DNA of 64,000 bases, taken from Brevibacterium marinum (lineage in GTDB: Bacteria > Actinomycetota > Actinomycetes > Actinomycetales > Brevibacteriaceae). The notes below the pieces were generated by a model. The model searched no databases, was not told the origin of the DNA, and saw nothing but the letters and a program-made list of their open reading frames with translations. Positions 42,070 through 52,143 of the stretch are shown here, one piece after another (within the stretch, counting starts at the first letter, position 1; every line of letters begins with the position of its first letter). The position numbers were made by a program, and so were the translations under genes. Where the stretch lies: NCBI RefSeq assembly GCF_011927955.1, contig NZ_JAATJN010000001.1:1240001-1304000 (forward strand). The letters run 5' to 3'.

Positions 42070-42299
42070 TCGAGTGGAGCGCTTTTCTCATCGTTGCGAT
42101 TGCGACCTGGGTATCGGCGGTCGTCGTCATCATGCTCTTCTCCGCCGCGGTGCGGATGCGGGCAGTCCACGTCGACCTGGTCGCCGCGGGCCAGCACAAA
42201 CCCCTTCTCAAGGTCGGCTATTGGGCGGTCTTCGGCATCTGCGGCGTCGTCGTGCTCATCGGCGTCTACCTGATCGTCCCGGCGTTGCACGGCGCCTGA
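42066..42299 (+). CDS. Small two-helix membrane protein coupled to the phosphate transporter
   Basis: A 77-residue protein with two membrane segments (AFLIVAIATWVSAVVVIMLF and VGYWAVFGICGVVVLIGVYL) joined by a short loop. Its ATG overlaps the PiT stop codon by four bases. Genes of this size follow PiT genes in many actinobacteria, so it may be a subunit or stability factor for the transporter; function is inferred only from this arrangement. Confidence 0.8.
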   Translation: MIEWSAFLIVAIATWVSAVVVIMLFSAAVRMRAVHVDLVAAGQHKPLLKVGYWAVFGICGVVVLIGVYLIVPALHGA

Positions 42300-42377
42300 G
42301 GTTCGTCAGGAATGTCGAGGAGCCTCTCCTCGACTCCTGGCGTACGTCCGGACCGTGAGCCCCATTCACCACCAGCA

Positions 42378-42453
42378 GCTGCAACCACCCTCGCTGGCTG
42401 CAACCACCACCGCCGGCTGCAGTCACCCCCGCTGGCTGCAGTCACCACCGCCG
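42378..42453. repeat. Tandem repeat, four copies of a 19-bp unit
   Basis: Units GCTGCA(AC/GT)CACC(C/A)(T/C)CGC(T/C)G start at 42378, 42397, 42416 and 42435. Units one and two differ from three and four by AC/GT, and odd and even units alternate, so the array looks like a duplicated 38-bp dimer. It lies in the 398-base gap between the small membrane protein and pckG, where no gene is visible. Confidence 0.85.
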
Positions 42454-42621
42454 GCTCGGCAGTCCCTCCACCGAGCCGCTCACCCTACAGTTGCGGGGGT
42501 GCCTTTCAGCGCTCCGGGTGCGTGATGCGATGCGACCTCGCCCGGCACCCAGTCTGAGCCGGTGCACCGCCCGACACTCTGCCGACGGTGACTTTCCGGT
42601 CGCCGACTCCAGGCACACGAA

Positions 42622-42656
42622 AATCCCCCAACCACCTCGGCGATGGTTGGGGGATT
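42622..42656. terminator. pckG terminator
   Basis: AATCCCCCAACCA (42622-42634) pairs perfectly with TGGTTGGGGGATT (42644-42656) around a 9-base loop. It lies 41 bases after the pckG stop on the minus strand. Its loop contains most of the recurrent word CACCTCGGCG. Confidence 0.8.
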
Positions 42657-42697
42657 CTCTGTCGACCGGAGCCTCAGTGTCTCGGAGCCGCAGTGCC

Positions 42698-44530
42698 TCA
42701 GGCGAGGCCCAGGCGCTCCCGGAGGTTGTCGACCTCGGCACGGAGCTCGGCCGGAACCGAATCCCCGAGCTGTGAGTACCATTCTTCGATGAGCGCGAGC
42801 TCGGTCTCCCACTCGTCGGGGTTGATCTCGAGCGCCTTGCGCAGGTCCTCGTCGGTGAAGTCGAGTCCCTCGATGTCCAGACCTCCCTCGACCGGGGTCA
42901 GGCCCAGCGGGCTCTCCTCGGCGTCGGTGGTGCCGGCCACGCGTTCGAAGACCCACTTGAGGACGCGTGAGTTCTCGGAGAATCCCGGCCACAGGATCGA
43001 GTTGTTCTCGTCGCGGCGGAACCAGTTGACGTAGAAGATCTTCGGCAGCTGAGCGCCCTCGGTCTTGCCGATGTCGAGCCAGTGCTGCAGGTAATCCCCG
43101 ACGTTGTAGCCGATGAACGGACGCATCGCCATGGGGTCGCGGCGAACGACGCCGACGGCGCCGGTGGCAGCGGCGGTGGTCTCCGAGGAGAGCACCGAGC
43201 CCATGAACACGCCGTGGTTCCAGTCCTTGGTCTCGGTCACGAGCGGCATTGTGGTCTTGCGGCGACCGCCGAAGAGGATGGCCGAGATCGGCACACCGTT
43301 CGGGTTCGTCCACTCGGGGGCCAGGGTCGGAACGTTGGCGATCGGGGTGCAGAAGCGCGAGTTCGGGTGAGCGGCCGGGGTCTCCGAGTCCGGGGTCCAG
43401 TCGTTGCCGCGCCAGTCGGTGAGGTGAGCCGGCTTCTCGTCGGTCTTGCCTTCCCACCACACGTCGCCGTCGTCGGTCAGTGCGACGTTGGTGAAGATGT
43501 TTCCTCCGGCTTCGATGGCGCGCATCGCGGTCGGGTTGGTGGTGTAGCCGGTGCCCGGTGCGACACCGAAGAGGCCGAACTCGGGGTTGACGGCGTAGAG
43601 CTGGCCGTCGTCGCCGAAGCGCATCCACGCGATGTCATCGCCCAGGGTCTCGGCCTTCCAGCCGGGAATGGTGGGCTCGATCATGGCGAGGTTGGTCTTG
43701 CCGCAGGCCGAGGGGAATGCGGCGGCCACGTACTTGACCTCGCCTTCCGGATTGGTCAGCTTGAGGATGAGCATGTGCTCGGCCAACCAGCCCTCATCGC
43801 GGGCGATCGAGGAGGCGATGCGCAGTGCGTAGCACTTCTTGCCCAGCAGGGCGTTGCCGCCGTAGCCGGAGCCGAAGGACCAGATGGAGCGCTCTTCGGG
43901 GAAGTGGGTGATGTACTTCGTGGAGTTGTGCGGCCAGGCGACGTCGGTCTGCCCGGCTTCGAGCGGAGCGCCGACCGAGTGCACGCACTCGACGAAGTTG
44001 CCGCCGTTGGCCACGATGGCGTCGAGTGCGGTCTTGCCCGAGCGTGCCATCACGAGCATGGAGAGCACGACGTAGGGGGAGTCGGTGACCTCGATGCCGA
44101 ACATCGGCTGATCGGCCTCGGCATGTCCCATGACGAAGGGGATGACGTACATGGTGCGTCCGCGCATCGAACCGTCGAAGAGAGGCTCGAGGGTCTCCTT
44201 CATCTCGGCCGGGGCCATCCAGTTGTTGAGGGGGCCTGCATCCTTCTCCTCGACGGAGCAGATGTAGGTGCGATCTTCTACCCGGGCGACGTCCTCGGGG
44301 TCGGAGGCCGCGTAGAATGAGTCCTTGGTACCAGTCAGACGGACGATGGTGCCGGCTTCGACGAGCTGATCGGTGATGGTGGCCTTCTGCTCATCCGAAC
44401 CATCGACCCAGACGATATCGTCCGGGGCGGTGAGGGTGGCGACCCTGCTGACGAACGAGAGCACCGACTCGCTGTCGGTCGGTGAGTTCTTCAGCTGGTC
44501 AGCGACGACGTCATGGTCGAGGACAGTCAT
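42698..44530 (-). CDS. pckG: Phosphoenolpyruvate carboxykinase (GTP)
   Basis: Converts oxaloacetate and GTP to PEP, CO2 and GDP, the entry step of gluconeogenesis; in some actinobacteria it also works anaplerotically. The 610-residue protein has the GTP-type kinase loop [17 protein letters not shown], the substrate motif [11 protein letters not shown], and [13 protein letters not shown]. These are specific for the GTP-dependent family rather than the ATP-dependent one. The ATG start is followed by [14 protein letters not shown] clear hairpin follows the stop. Confidence 0.97.
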   Translation of the reverse strand: MTVLDHDVVADQLKNSPTDSESVLSFVSRVATLTAPDDIVWVDGSDEQKATITDQLVEAGTIVRLTGTKDSFYAASDPEDVARVEDRTYICSVEEKDAGPLNNWMAPAEMKETLEPLFDGSMRGRTMYVIPFVMGHAEADQPMFGIEVTDSPYVVLSMLVMARSGKTALDAIVANGGNFVECVHSVGAPLEAGQTDVAWPHNSTKYITHFPEERSIWSFGSGYGGNALLGKKCYALRIASSIARDEGWLAEHMLILKLTNPEGEVKYVAAAFPSACGKTNLAMIEPTIPGWKAETLGDDIAWMRFGDDGQLYAVNPEFGLFGVAPGTGYTTNPTAMRAIEAGGNIFTNVALTDDGDVWWEGKTDEKPAHLTDWRGNDWTPDSETPAAHPNSRFCTPIANVPTLAPEWTNPNGVPISAILFGGRRKTTMPLVTETKDWNHGVFMGSVLSSETTAAATGAVGVVRRDPMAMRPFIGYNVGDYLQHWLDIGKTEGAQLPKIFYVNWFRRDENNSILWPGFSENSRVLKWVFERVAGTTDAEESPLGLTPVEGGLDIEGLDFTDEDLRKALEINPDEWETELALIEEWYSQLGDSVPAELRAEVDNLRERLGLA

Positions 44531-44929
44531 GAGTGGTCTCCTGGTCGATCGGGATTACGGGGTTCCGCCGGGCGGTCGGTACACCTCCACCGTAGGTCTC
44601 GGACGGGCGGGGAAATCCTGGATTCGAGTCACCGGAAGATGTGCATTGGATCACAACAAGGTCTCGAAAGACGTGAATGAATCAATTTAATGACGTGTTG
44701 TTGCATTATGATGACCGATCATTGCAGCGCATGATCGACCGTGAAAGAGACCCCCACCCCTCGCCGAGGTGGCTCCCGCGTTCCAGCGGAACCTCGGGAT
44801 GGACTTCGCTACTACAGCTTGTAGAATAAGGGTGCGGCGTCTCCCTTGCAGGCGACGTCGACCATGCCCTGAGCGACATTCTTCTGACCAGGGCATATCT
44901 GCACTTCATTTGAGAGGCTAAGGAGCAAC
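44531..44929. other. Intergenic region between divergent pckG and a small membrane-protein gene
   Basis: No gene supported. It contains the pckG promoter on the minus strand, a short AT-rich stretch around 44680-44712, the inverted repeat CGATCAT-N8-ATGATCG at 44716-44737 (candidate operator) and one copy of CGCCGAGGTG at 44762. Confidence 0.5.
44800..44827 (+). promoter_or_regulatory. Candidate promoter of the small membrane-protein gene
   Basis: TGGACT (-35-like) and TAGAAT (-10-like) are separated by 16 bases, leaving a leader of about 95 bases before the ATG. Confidence 0.35.
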
Positions 44930-45313
44930 ATGCCCCGCACCACCATCGGACTCGGCATCGTCCTCATCGCCGTCGGCGTCATCGCCTACGTCGCTACCGC
45001 ATTCGCCAGTTGGACCGCCTTGATCCCAGCCATCCTGGGTGCAGTCATCCTGGTCTGCGGGCTGATCGGGCTGAAGAATCAGAAGCTGGGAATCCACATC
45101 GCCCTGGTCGTCGCGATCCTGGGTATCTTCGGTACCGCTATGAACGTCATGCAGGTCGGTGCGCTGATCGCCGGTGAAGCCGAACGCCCCGCCGCCGTGA
45201 TCACGAGCATCATCACCTTCGTGCTGCTCATTCTCTACGTCGTCCTGGGGGTCCGGTCCTTCATCGCCGCTCGCCGGTGGAAGAACTCGGCGCAGGCGGA
45301 GACCGCGGCGTAG
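44930..45313 (+). CDS. Small four-helix membrane protein of unknown function
   Basis: A 127-residue protein with four hydrophobic segments: GLGIVLIAVGVIAYVATAFA, LIPAILGAVILVCGLIGL, IHIALVVAILGIFGTAMNVM and SIITFVLLILYVVLGVRSFI, ending in a basic cytosolic tail. AAGGAG precedes the ATG by five bases. The second and third segments are joined by GLKNQKLG, a pattern often seen in small actinobacterial membrane proteins of unknown role. Downstream is a tRNA gene; no partner gene is evident. Confidence 0.8.
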   Translation: MPRTTIGLGIVLIAVGVIAYVATAFASWTALIPAILGAVILVCGLIGLKNQKLGIHIALVVAILGIFGTAMNVMQVGALIAGEAERPAAVITSIITFVLLILYVVLGVRSFIAARRWKNSAQAETAA

Positions 45314-45404
45314 CCATCCGGTCGGGGTTGCAGCCTGCCGTCCGGCAGGATGCGGCCCCACTTCGCCGGGGTCGCCGATGTGGCGAAGAGCACTCGGACC
45401 GAAT

Positions 45405-45434
45405 TTGAGCTTGAGCGAATCCGGTGTGTATAGT
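45405..45434 (+). promoter_or_regulatory. Candidate promoter of tRNA-Arg
   Basis: TTGAGC and TATAGT are separated by 18 bases and end 34 bases before the tRNA 5' end. Confidence 0.5.
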
Positions 45435-45468
45435 TGATCGAGTTGCAGGGCGAGGGTCCGGGCGACAT

Positions 45469-45541
45469 GCGCCACTAGCTCAACGGATAGAGCATCTGAC
45501 TACGGATCAGAAGGTTGGGGGTTCGAATCCCTCGTGGCGCA
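45469..45541 (+). tRNA. tRNA-Arg (anticodon ACG)
   Basis: Acceptor stem GCGCCAC/GTGGCGC, D-stem GCTC/GAGC, anticodon stem TCTGA/TCAGA around CTACGGA, T-arm with TTCGAAT. Discriminator A; CCA not encoded. The A34 would be deaminated to inosine to read CGU, CGC and CGA. Confidence 0.97.
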
Positions 45542-45551
45542 CAGCTGAGGG

Positions 45552-45591
45552 AAGCCCCTCACCAGTGGAAATAGCTGGTGAGGGGCTTTTT
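45552..45591 (+). terminator. Rho-independent terminator after tRNA-Arg
   Basis: AAGCCCCTCACCAG pairs perfectly with CTGGTGAGGGGCTT over 14 bp with a 9-base loop, followed by a run of five T. This is the most canonical intrinsic terminator in the window. Confidence 0.92.
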
Positions 45592-45697
45592 CGATCGTTG
45601 CACACCAGGAGCACATTCCGAGGGCGCTCGGCGCTGGGATCGAACCATGGCCGCAATCAGCGCCGACGACGGTGCCCGTGTGCGGTGTCGGGCCTCT

Positions 45698-46531
45698 TCA
45701 CCTCGCTGCGAGCAGAGCCTCCCGCTGCTGCTGCGGCAGATGCTTGACCACCTCGCGCATCGTCACCCCCGAAGCCCGATGCGCACGTGGCAGCATCCAG
45801 TCGAAGACGAGATCGGGCCGTTTGCGAGCCGTATCGCGCAGCACCCAGCCGATGGCCTTGCGGATGAAGAACTCCTTCTCCTCGAGCATCGCATCGGCGA
45901 ACCGAGCGAATCGGTCGAAATCCCCACGGCCCTCCCGCAACGGTCTGAGATGGGCCAGCAGTGCAGAGCGTCGGATCCACAGATCATCATCGCCGGCCCA
46001 GCGTTCGAGCACCGGGTCGAAGCCGGCGTCGAGTTCGCTCAGGGGGCCGATGGCATCGCCGGACAGCGGATCGACCAGTGCCCAGGTCTGAGCCTGGCGC
46101 AGCAGGCGTTCGAAGAAGTCACTGTCTCCGACGCCGAGGTGGTCCTTCGTCTGGACGAGCACCATCGTGGCCGCACTGCGACATTCGTAAACGGGAGCAG
46201 TATCTGAGTCCGCTGCCGGCGTCGACAGGCTCTTGCCCGCGTCGTCCGTCGAGTGACTCTTGCTCGCGTCGTCGAGGCGGCTCGTGCTGATGGCCCGCGC
46301 AGGGTCCCACAGCAGCTCGGCGAGTTCGATGATCTGGTCGTGGTCGAGATCTGCATGGCGCAGGGCCGCGCGGACCACCGCCCGAGTGTCCGGCACGCCG
46401 ACGCCGTAGTGGACGAGTTCGCTCTTGAGGTAGGAACGTTCCTTCGCAGCGCGTACGGAACTGCCACGACCACGCAGCTCCGACTCGATCACCTCGGCGA
46501 GGGAGCGCGCACAGGATGCAGCCGACGTCAT
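45698..46531 (-). CDS. AlkD-like DNA alkylation repair protein (HEAT-repeat glycosylase)
   Basis: A 277-residue helical-repeat protein related to AlkD/AlkC, glycosylases that remove positively charged alkylated purines. The C-terminal part has LWIRRSALLAHLRPL, KEFFIRKAIGWVLRDTARKR and FDWMLPRAHRASGVTMREV, matching the AlkD repeats. A low-complexity insertion rich in S, T, D and K (about residues 100-125) interrupts the helical array and is probably a surface loop. The initiator region is ATG at 46531. No adjacent repair genes. Confidence 0.8.
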   Translation of the reverse strand: MTSAASCARSLAEVIESELRGRGSSVRAAKERSYLKSELVHYGVGVPDTRAVVRAALRHADLDHDQIIELAELLWDPARAISTSRLDDASKSHSTDDAGKSLSTPAADSDTAPVYECRSAATMVLVQTKDHLGVGDSDFFERLLRQAQTWALVDPLSGDAIGPLSELDAGFDPVLERWAGDDDLWIRRSALLAHLRPLREGRGDFDRFARFADAMLEEKEFFIRKAIGWVLRDTARKRPDLVFDWMLPRAHRASGVTMREVVKHLPQQQREALLAAR

Positions 46532-46562
46532 GGTCCGATCATCTCACTGCGGGCTGGAAACG

Positions 46563-46630
46563 GCTCAACGGTCGGCAAGTTCTGGTCGATCTGAACGAGC
46601 AGATCGACCAGAACTTGCCGACCGTTGAGC
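46563..46630. terminator. 31-bp perfect inverted repeat downstream of argG
   Basis: The left arm (46563-46593, beginning GCTCAACGGTCGGCAAGTTC) is exactly complementary to the right arm (46600-46630) across a 6-base loop. It lies 54 bases after the argG stop on the minus strand, between argG and the AlkD-like gene on the same strand. It is far longer than a usual terminator and lacks a T-run. Confidence 0.7.
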
Positions 46631-46684
46631 ACCATCTGGTCAGAAACAGCAGCCGTCAGCTGGTGACGGCCGAATGCGGCGTGA

Positions 46685-48166
<1,482 letters not shown>

Positions 48167-48333
48167 TTATGTGCCGCAGTCGGGCGCGCAGTTCTACCCC
48201 ACAATGGCGAGGCCGATTTCATCCACGAGGTGGAGGTGCGCAGGGAGTCGGCAAAGTAGATTGGACAATGAGAACAGCACAGGCGGCGGCGTGGACCGAA
48301 GCGGCGGCGACGGTGTGGGACCGAGGAGGAATC

Positions 48334-49554
48334 GTGGGCACGGGAACGGGCGAGAACGAGAACGTCGTCGCGGGTGCTGAGGGGGCAGCCACCTCGGCGG
48401 CGGAGACGGAAGCTTCAGCGGCGGAGACGGAAACTTCAACAGCGGTGGGGATGGGGACAGACATCGGGCGAGCGAACCCCCGAGTGCAGGACCACCTCGA
48501 AGTGGATGCGAAGGGGCGTCCTCTCGCGATCGTTCCGGCCACGGTGCCGTGGCTCGCAGTCGCAGTCTTCGTCGCGGTCGCGGTGGTACTCGCCTGGCTC
48601 ATCTGCCTGCCGCTGTGGATCTCCGACGAGGGGCTGCAGGACGTGCTGCTCGTGCAGCTGTGCGGACAGGCGATGATGTTCACCCCGCTGTTGTCCGTGA
48701 TCGTCGCGATGATCGTCCAGCGCAGGCGGGTCATGCGGAGGGGAGCGCCTCAGCCCAGCATTCCGAGGTATCTGGGCATGTGGCCGCTTCGCCCCTTCGG
48801 TCGAGTCCTGGGTGTGACAGCAGCTTCGCTGTTCGGTGTGTTCGTGCTGGTGGCTGCCGCGTACTTGCTCGGCTCCGCGTTCGGGTGGGTCACGTTCGAC
48901 CTGACGGGCCTCTCCGGCTTCAAGATGCAGATGGCGGCGCTGCCGGGCATGGGCATGATTCCGCTGCCCGCTGCCGTCATCGTCTACCTGGTGATCATGG
49001 TCTTCAACTCCCTGGTCACCGCGATCTTCGCCTTCGGCGAGGAGGTCGGCTGGCGAGGATGGCTGCTGACGAGTCTGCGCCCGCTCGGCACCTGGCCGGC
49101 ACTGCTCATCGTGGGAGTGGTCTGGGGCCTGTGGCACGCGCCGCTGATCCTGCTCGGCTACAACTTCAGTCGTCCCGACATCACCGGCCTCGGCTTCATG
49201 ATCGGCGGCTGTGTCATGATCGGCGTCCTGCTCGGCTGGCTGCGTCTGCGCACCGGCTCGGTCTGGCCCGCGGTCTTCGCCCATGGCGGCCTCAACGGCT
49301 CTTCGGCGATGCTGCTCGGACTGTTCATCGATGCCGCCGCCCCGACACCGGACATGGCGCTCATCGCCACATTGGGAGTGGCCGGCTGGATCGTCTCCGC
49401 CCTCGTCATCGCCGTCCTCTTGGCCACCGGGCAGTTCCGCAGGCAGCCCGAGCTGGGCATCAAACGTCCGAAGCCTCCGAAAGCCGTCACGACTCCTGCT
49501 CCCGCGCCCTCGGAGACAGTCTCTCCCGCGACCTCGGATGGCAGCGGGCTTTGA
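48334..49554 (+). CDS. CPBP-family intramembrane metalloprotease (CAAX-like)
   Basis: A 406-residue membrane protein of the CPBP/Abi family. The three metal motifs are present: EE of GEEVGWRGWLL near residue 235, WGLWHAPLILL (FxxxH) and HGGLNGSS (HxxxN). There are seven to eight hydrophobic segments. The GTG at 48334 has AGGAGGA directly before it (spacing three to four); in-frame ATG at 48268 would add 22 residues. The N-terminal 40-50 residues are Ala/Glu/Thr-rich and of low complexity. Bacterial members often process peptides or confer self-immunity to bacteriocins, but no bacteriocin gene is visible here. Confidence 0.87.
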   Translation: MGTGTGENENVVAGAEGAATSAAETEASAAETETSTAVGMGTDIGRANPRVQDHLEVDAKGRPLAIVPATVPWLAVAVFVAVAVVLAWLICLPLWISDEGLQDVLLVQLCGQAMMFTPLLSVIVAMIVQRRRVMRRGAPQPSIPRYLGMWPLRPFGRVLGVTAASLFGVFVLVAAAYLLGSAFGWVTFDLTGLSGFKMQMAALPGMGMIPLPAAVIVYLVIMVFNSLVTAIFAFGEEVGWRGWLLTSLRPLGTWPALLIVGVVWGLWHAPLILLGYNFSRPDITGLGFMIGGCVMIGVLLGWLRLRTGSVWPAVFAHGGLNGSSAMLLGLFIDAAAPTPDMALIATLGVAGWIVSALVIAVLLATGQFRRQPELGIKRPKPPKAVTTPAPAPSETVSPATSDGSGL

Positions 49555-49608
49555 GGCTGTGGGTGGGCATCGGATAAGCTCAGAGCCCCGAACTTCAAGG
49601 AGAGCTAT

Positions 49609-50097
49609 ATGGCACTGGGATCATCGTTGCTGCAGACAGCGGGACGCGTACTCACCGCACCGATCTTCATCACCGGAGGATATTCGGCCCTGACAAGTCC
49701 GGGTGGCCGACCCGCGATGGCCGCCCCGACCCTCGATACGATCCGCGAGTACGTGCCGGTCCTGCCCGAGGACGATGAACTCCTGGTCCGGGTCAACGGC
49801 GGGCTGCAGCTGCTCGCCGGAACCGCCCTGGCGCTGGGCATCAAGCCACGGCTCTCCGCGCTCGCCCTCGTCGGGTCCCTCGTGCCGACCACACTCGCCG
49901 GCCACGCCTTCTGGGAGATGGAGGGCGCCGACGCGGCCGCCCACAAGACCCATTTCTCGAAGAACGTCGCGGCACTGGGCGGTCTGCTGCTGGTTGCCGG
50001 CTCCGAAGAGACCAAGAAGGCTGCGAGGAAGGCGGCCGCGAAGGCAGCCAGGAAAGCCGCGAAGAAGGCTGAGAAGAAGGCCCTCAAGCAGGGCTGA
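49609..50097 (+). CDS. DoxX-family membrane protein with Lys/Ala-rich C-terminal tail
   Basis: A 162-residue DoxX-type protein with four hydrophobic segments, including RVLTAPIFITGGYSALTSPG, GGLQLLAGTALALGI and LALVGSLVPTTLAGHAFWEM. DoxX proteins are membrane proteins linked to redox or thiol stress; the substrate is unclear. The C-terminal 30 residues are almost only K and A with a few E and R (KKAARKAAAKAARKAAKKAE), like the tails of histone H1 and mycobacterial HBHA, and should be cytosolic or surface-exposed depending on topology. Good ribosome site AAGGAGAG precedes the ATG. Confidence 0.82.
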   Translation: MALGSSLLQTAGRVLTAPIFITGGYSALTSPGGRPAMAAPTLDTIREYVPVLPEDDELLVRVNGGLQLLAGTALALGIKPRLSALALVGSLVPTTLAGHAFWEMEGADAAAHKTHFSKNVAALGGLLLVAGSEETKKAARKAAAKAARKAAKKAEKKALKQG

Positions 50098-50144
50098 GCA
50101 GCGTTCCCGGATATCGTCGGCTTCCACCGCTTCATCGGTATTGA

Positions 50145-50735
50145 CTCCATCTCCTTTCCGATCTCACCGAGGTGTTTCCCACCCTGTGGATCCGACTGTG
50201 GTTTCCCCGCCCCGAGAAGGGAGAGGGGCACGTCAGCCAGCGCGGTTACACGTTCGTCGATGTCGACCTGCCCACTGGCGCATTCAGTCTCGACTTCGTC
50301 ATCCACGGTGGCGTCGCGATTCCTGACGGCTCTGGTCCTGTCAGCCGGTAGGTCGCGAGCGAAACATCGGGAACGACCATCGAGGCCGCACTGACCCCTG
50401 CTCGCATCGATTTCCTATCGGATACGAACCACATCCTCCTCGTGGGCGACCGTACCCCGCGGCCAGAGGTGAATTCCTGGCTGGAGGCCATCCCCGCCGA
50501 GGTGGCGGTGACGGTTGCGCTCGAAGACGATCGTGACCGCGGAACGGTGAAAGCCCTTCCCCGGACCGAGCATCTGCGCGCACTCGACCTCGATTCAGAC
50601 GGCCTCTATTTATGGGCCGCCGGTGAGGGCGGGCTCATCAGACAAGTGCGCTCGGTCAACAAACACGATCTGGAACTGAAGAAGGACCATCATTACTCAC
50701 AGTTCTACTGGTTCGAGGGCAAACCCACCGGCTGA
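50145..50735 (+). pseudogene. Siderophore-interacting protein (SIP) pseudogene, in-frame amber stop
   Basis: A remnant of a ferric-siderophore reductase of the SIP family. One frame reads TEVFPTLWIRLWFPRPEKGE and then RGYTFVDVDLPTGAFSLDFV-IHGG, the FAD-binding barrel motif, up to GPVSR; then a TAG at 50349-50351 stands where SIPs have W (SRWA). The same frame continues VASETSGTTIE, LTPARIDFLSDTNHILLVGD and the NAD site LYLWAAGEGGLIRQVRS up to the natural stop. The N-terminus upstream is missing or frameshifted: a TGA at 50142 stops the frame. The C-terminal open frame (50442-50735) alone lacks the FAD domain and probably is not functional. Confidence 0.8.
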
Positions 50736-50788
50736 CCGCTCCCTTTTGAAGCTGTCGTGACCACTTCGGTGCGGATAGCGTAGAGGAT

Positions 50789-51445
50789 ATGGCAGCGAAC
50801 AGTCACGGCCCAGCGGACCCGCTCAGCGCTGAGGTGAACGAGATCGTGACCTTCAACGACGTCGATGACCCCGATCTGTGGATCCGCCCCGATCTCCCAG
50901 CCTCTCCCATCGAGTTCGTCGACCACGATCCCGCCTGGGCCGAACACTATTCGCAGCTGTCGAAGCAGATCCTCGCCCGGCTAGGGGAGACAGTTCTCGG
51001 CATTATTCATATTGGCTCCACCTCGGTCCCGGGCCTGGCAGCGAAGCCGATCATCGACATCGCTCTCGTCGTCGCGGACCCCCGCGCAGAGTCAGACTTC
51101 CGGCCTCTGCTGAACCAGATCGGCTTCGAACTCGTCATTCGCGAGCCGGCCTGGTACCAGCACCGAATGTTCAAACACCTCGACTCGCATTCAGGAATCC
51201 CGATCGCACCGATGTGCAACCTTCACGTGTTCGGACCCCGATGCCCGGAAGTCGCCCGCATGCGCCTGTTCCGCGATTGGCTGACCAGCAGCCCCGAAGA
51301 TCGGAATCGCTATCAGGCGGTGAAGCTGCGCTCGGTCGCTGAGGCGAATTCTGCCGGTGAGACGGTCATGGAATACAACGCTCGCAAGCAATGCGTCATC
51401 AGGGACATCTATCGCAGAATCTTCAGTGTAGAGGGCTGGATCTGA
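50789..51445 (+). CDS. GrpB/UPF0157 nucleotidyltransferase-like protein
   Basis: A 218-residue protein of the GrpB (UPF0157) family, which has a nucleotidyltransferase fold. The family motif IHIGSTSVPGLAAKPIIDIALVV (written in two parts: IHIGSTSVPGLA and AKPIIDIALVV) is intact and PIEFVDHDPAWAEHYSQLSK is the N-terminal signature. FRDWLTSSPEDRNRYQAVK is the C-terminal helix. The natural substrate is unknown; some members are linked to CoA synthesis or small-molecule nucleotidylation. ATG at 50789 is the likely start; no strong ribosome site is visible. Confidence 0.85.
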   Translation: MAANSHGPADPLSAEVNEIVTFNDVDDPDLWIRPDLPASPIEFVDHDPAWAEHYSQLSKQILARLGETVLGIIHIGSTSVPGLAAKPIIDIALVVADPRAESDFRPLLNQIGFELVIREPAWYQHRMFKHLDSHSGIPIAPMCNLHVFGPRCPEVARMRLFRDWLTSSPEDRNRYQAVKLRSVAEANSAGETVMEYNARKQCVIRDIYRRIFSVEGWI

Positions 51446-51498
51446 GCAACCTGGACACAACCCCTGGAAAACCGCGCTGAAGAGCCTATGCTCGAGGT

Positions 51499-52065
51499 AT
51501 GGCGAAGGCACTTCTCATCGTGGACATCCAGAACGACTTCACCGAGGGCGGGGCGCTCGGCGTGGACGGCGGCGATCATGTGGCCGAAGAGGTCACCCGC
51601 TATGCGGACACCCACGTCGCGGACTATGACGCGATCATCGCCTCCCGCGATTGGCACGACGCCGACAGCAACAACGGCGGCCACTTCAGCCAGGCCCCCG
51701 ATTTCGTCGACACCTGGCCCGTCCACTGCGTCGCGGACACCGAGGGCGCCGAGTACGACCCGCTGCTGACCACCGACGCCGTCACCCACCACGTGCGCAA
51801 GGGACAGGGCACCCCCGACTACTCCGCCTTCCAGGCGACGACGGAGACCGGGGAGCACCTCGGCGACCTGCTGAAGAACCTCACCATCACCGAGGTGGAC
51901 GTCGTCGGAATCGCCACCGACCACTGCGTGTGCGCCACCGTCCTCGACGCATTGAAGGGCGGATGGTCGGTGCGAGTCCTGCAGGACCTCATCGCAGGTG
52001 TGGGCAAGGACTCCTCCATCTTGGCGCTGGCCGAGATGGACGCCGCAGGAGCGACGATCGTCTAG
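51499..52065 (+). CDS. pncA: Nicotinamidase (isochorismatase-like hydrolase)
   Basis: Hydrolyses nicotinamide to nicotinate in NAD salvage. The 188-residue protein has the catalytic triad of the family: D9 in VDIQNDFTEGGAL, K101 in VRKGQG, and C143 in ATDHCVCATV, with the metal ligands in SRDWHDADSNNGGHF. The C-terminal FSAFQ-like DYSAFQ motif supports nicotinamidase over other isochorismatases. The ATG start has CGAGGT upstream. The same fold is the target activated by pyrazinamide in mycobacteria, so the assignment as PncA is strong, though substrate is not tested. Confidence 0.9.
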   Translation: MAKALLIVDIQNDFTEGGALGVDGGDHVAEEVTRYADTHVADYDAIIASRDWHDADSNNGGHFSQAPDFVDTWPVHCVADTEGAEYDPLLTTDAVTHHVRKGQGTPDYSAFQATTETGEHLGDLLKNLTITEVDVVGIATDHCVCATVLDALKGGWSVRVLQDLIAGVGKDSSILALAEMDAAGATIV

Positions 52066-52143
52066 CTCCCCCATCGAAAGTTGCAGATTTAGTCTGAACT
52101 CCTAGGCGATGTTTCCGGCTCAGAAAATTGATGAGCTTGAGAC

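Noticed and set aside
48334..50097. Bacteriocin immunity locus around the CPBP protease
   Set aside because: No small peptide gene, transporter or modification enzyme lies beside it; the neighbours are argG and a DoxX gene.
50349..50351. Readthrough or recoding of the TAG in the SIP gene
   Set aside because: No pyrrolysine system or readthrough context is visible, and the N-terminus is also damaged, so a pseudogene is simpler.
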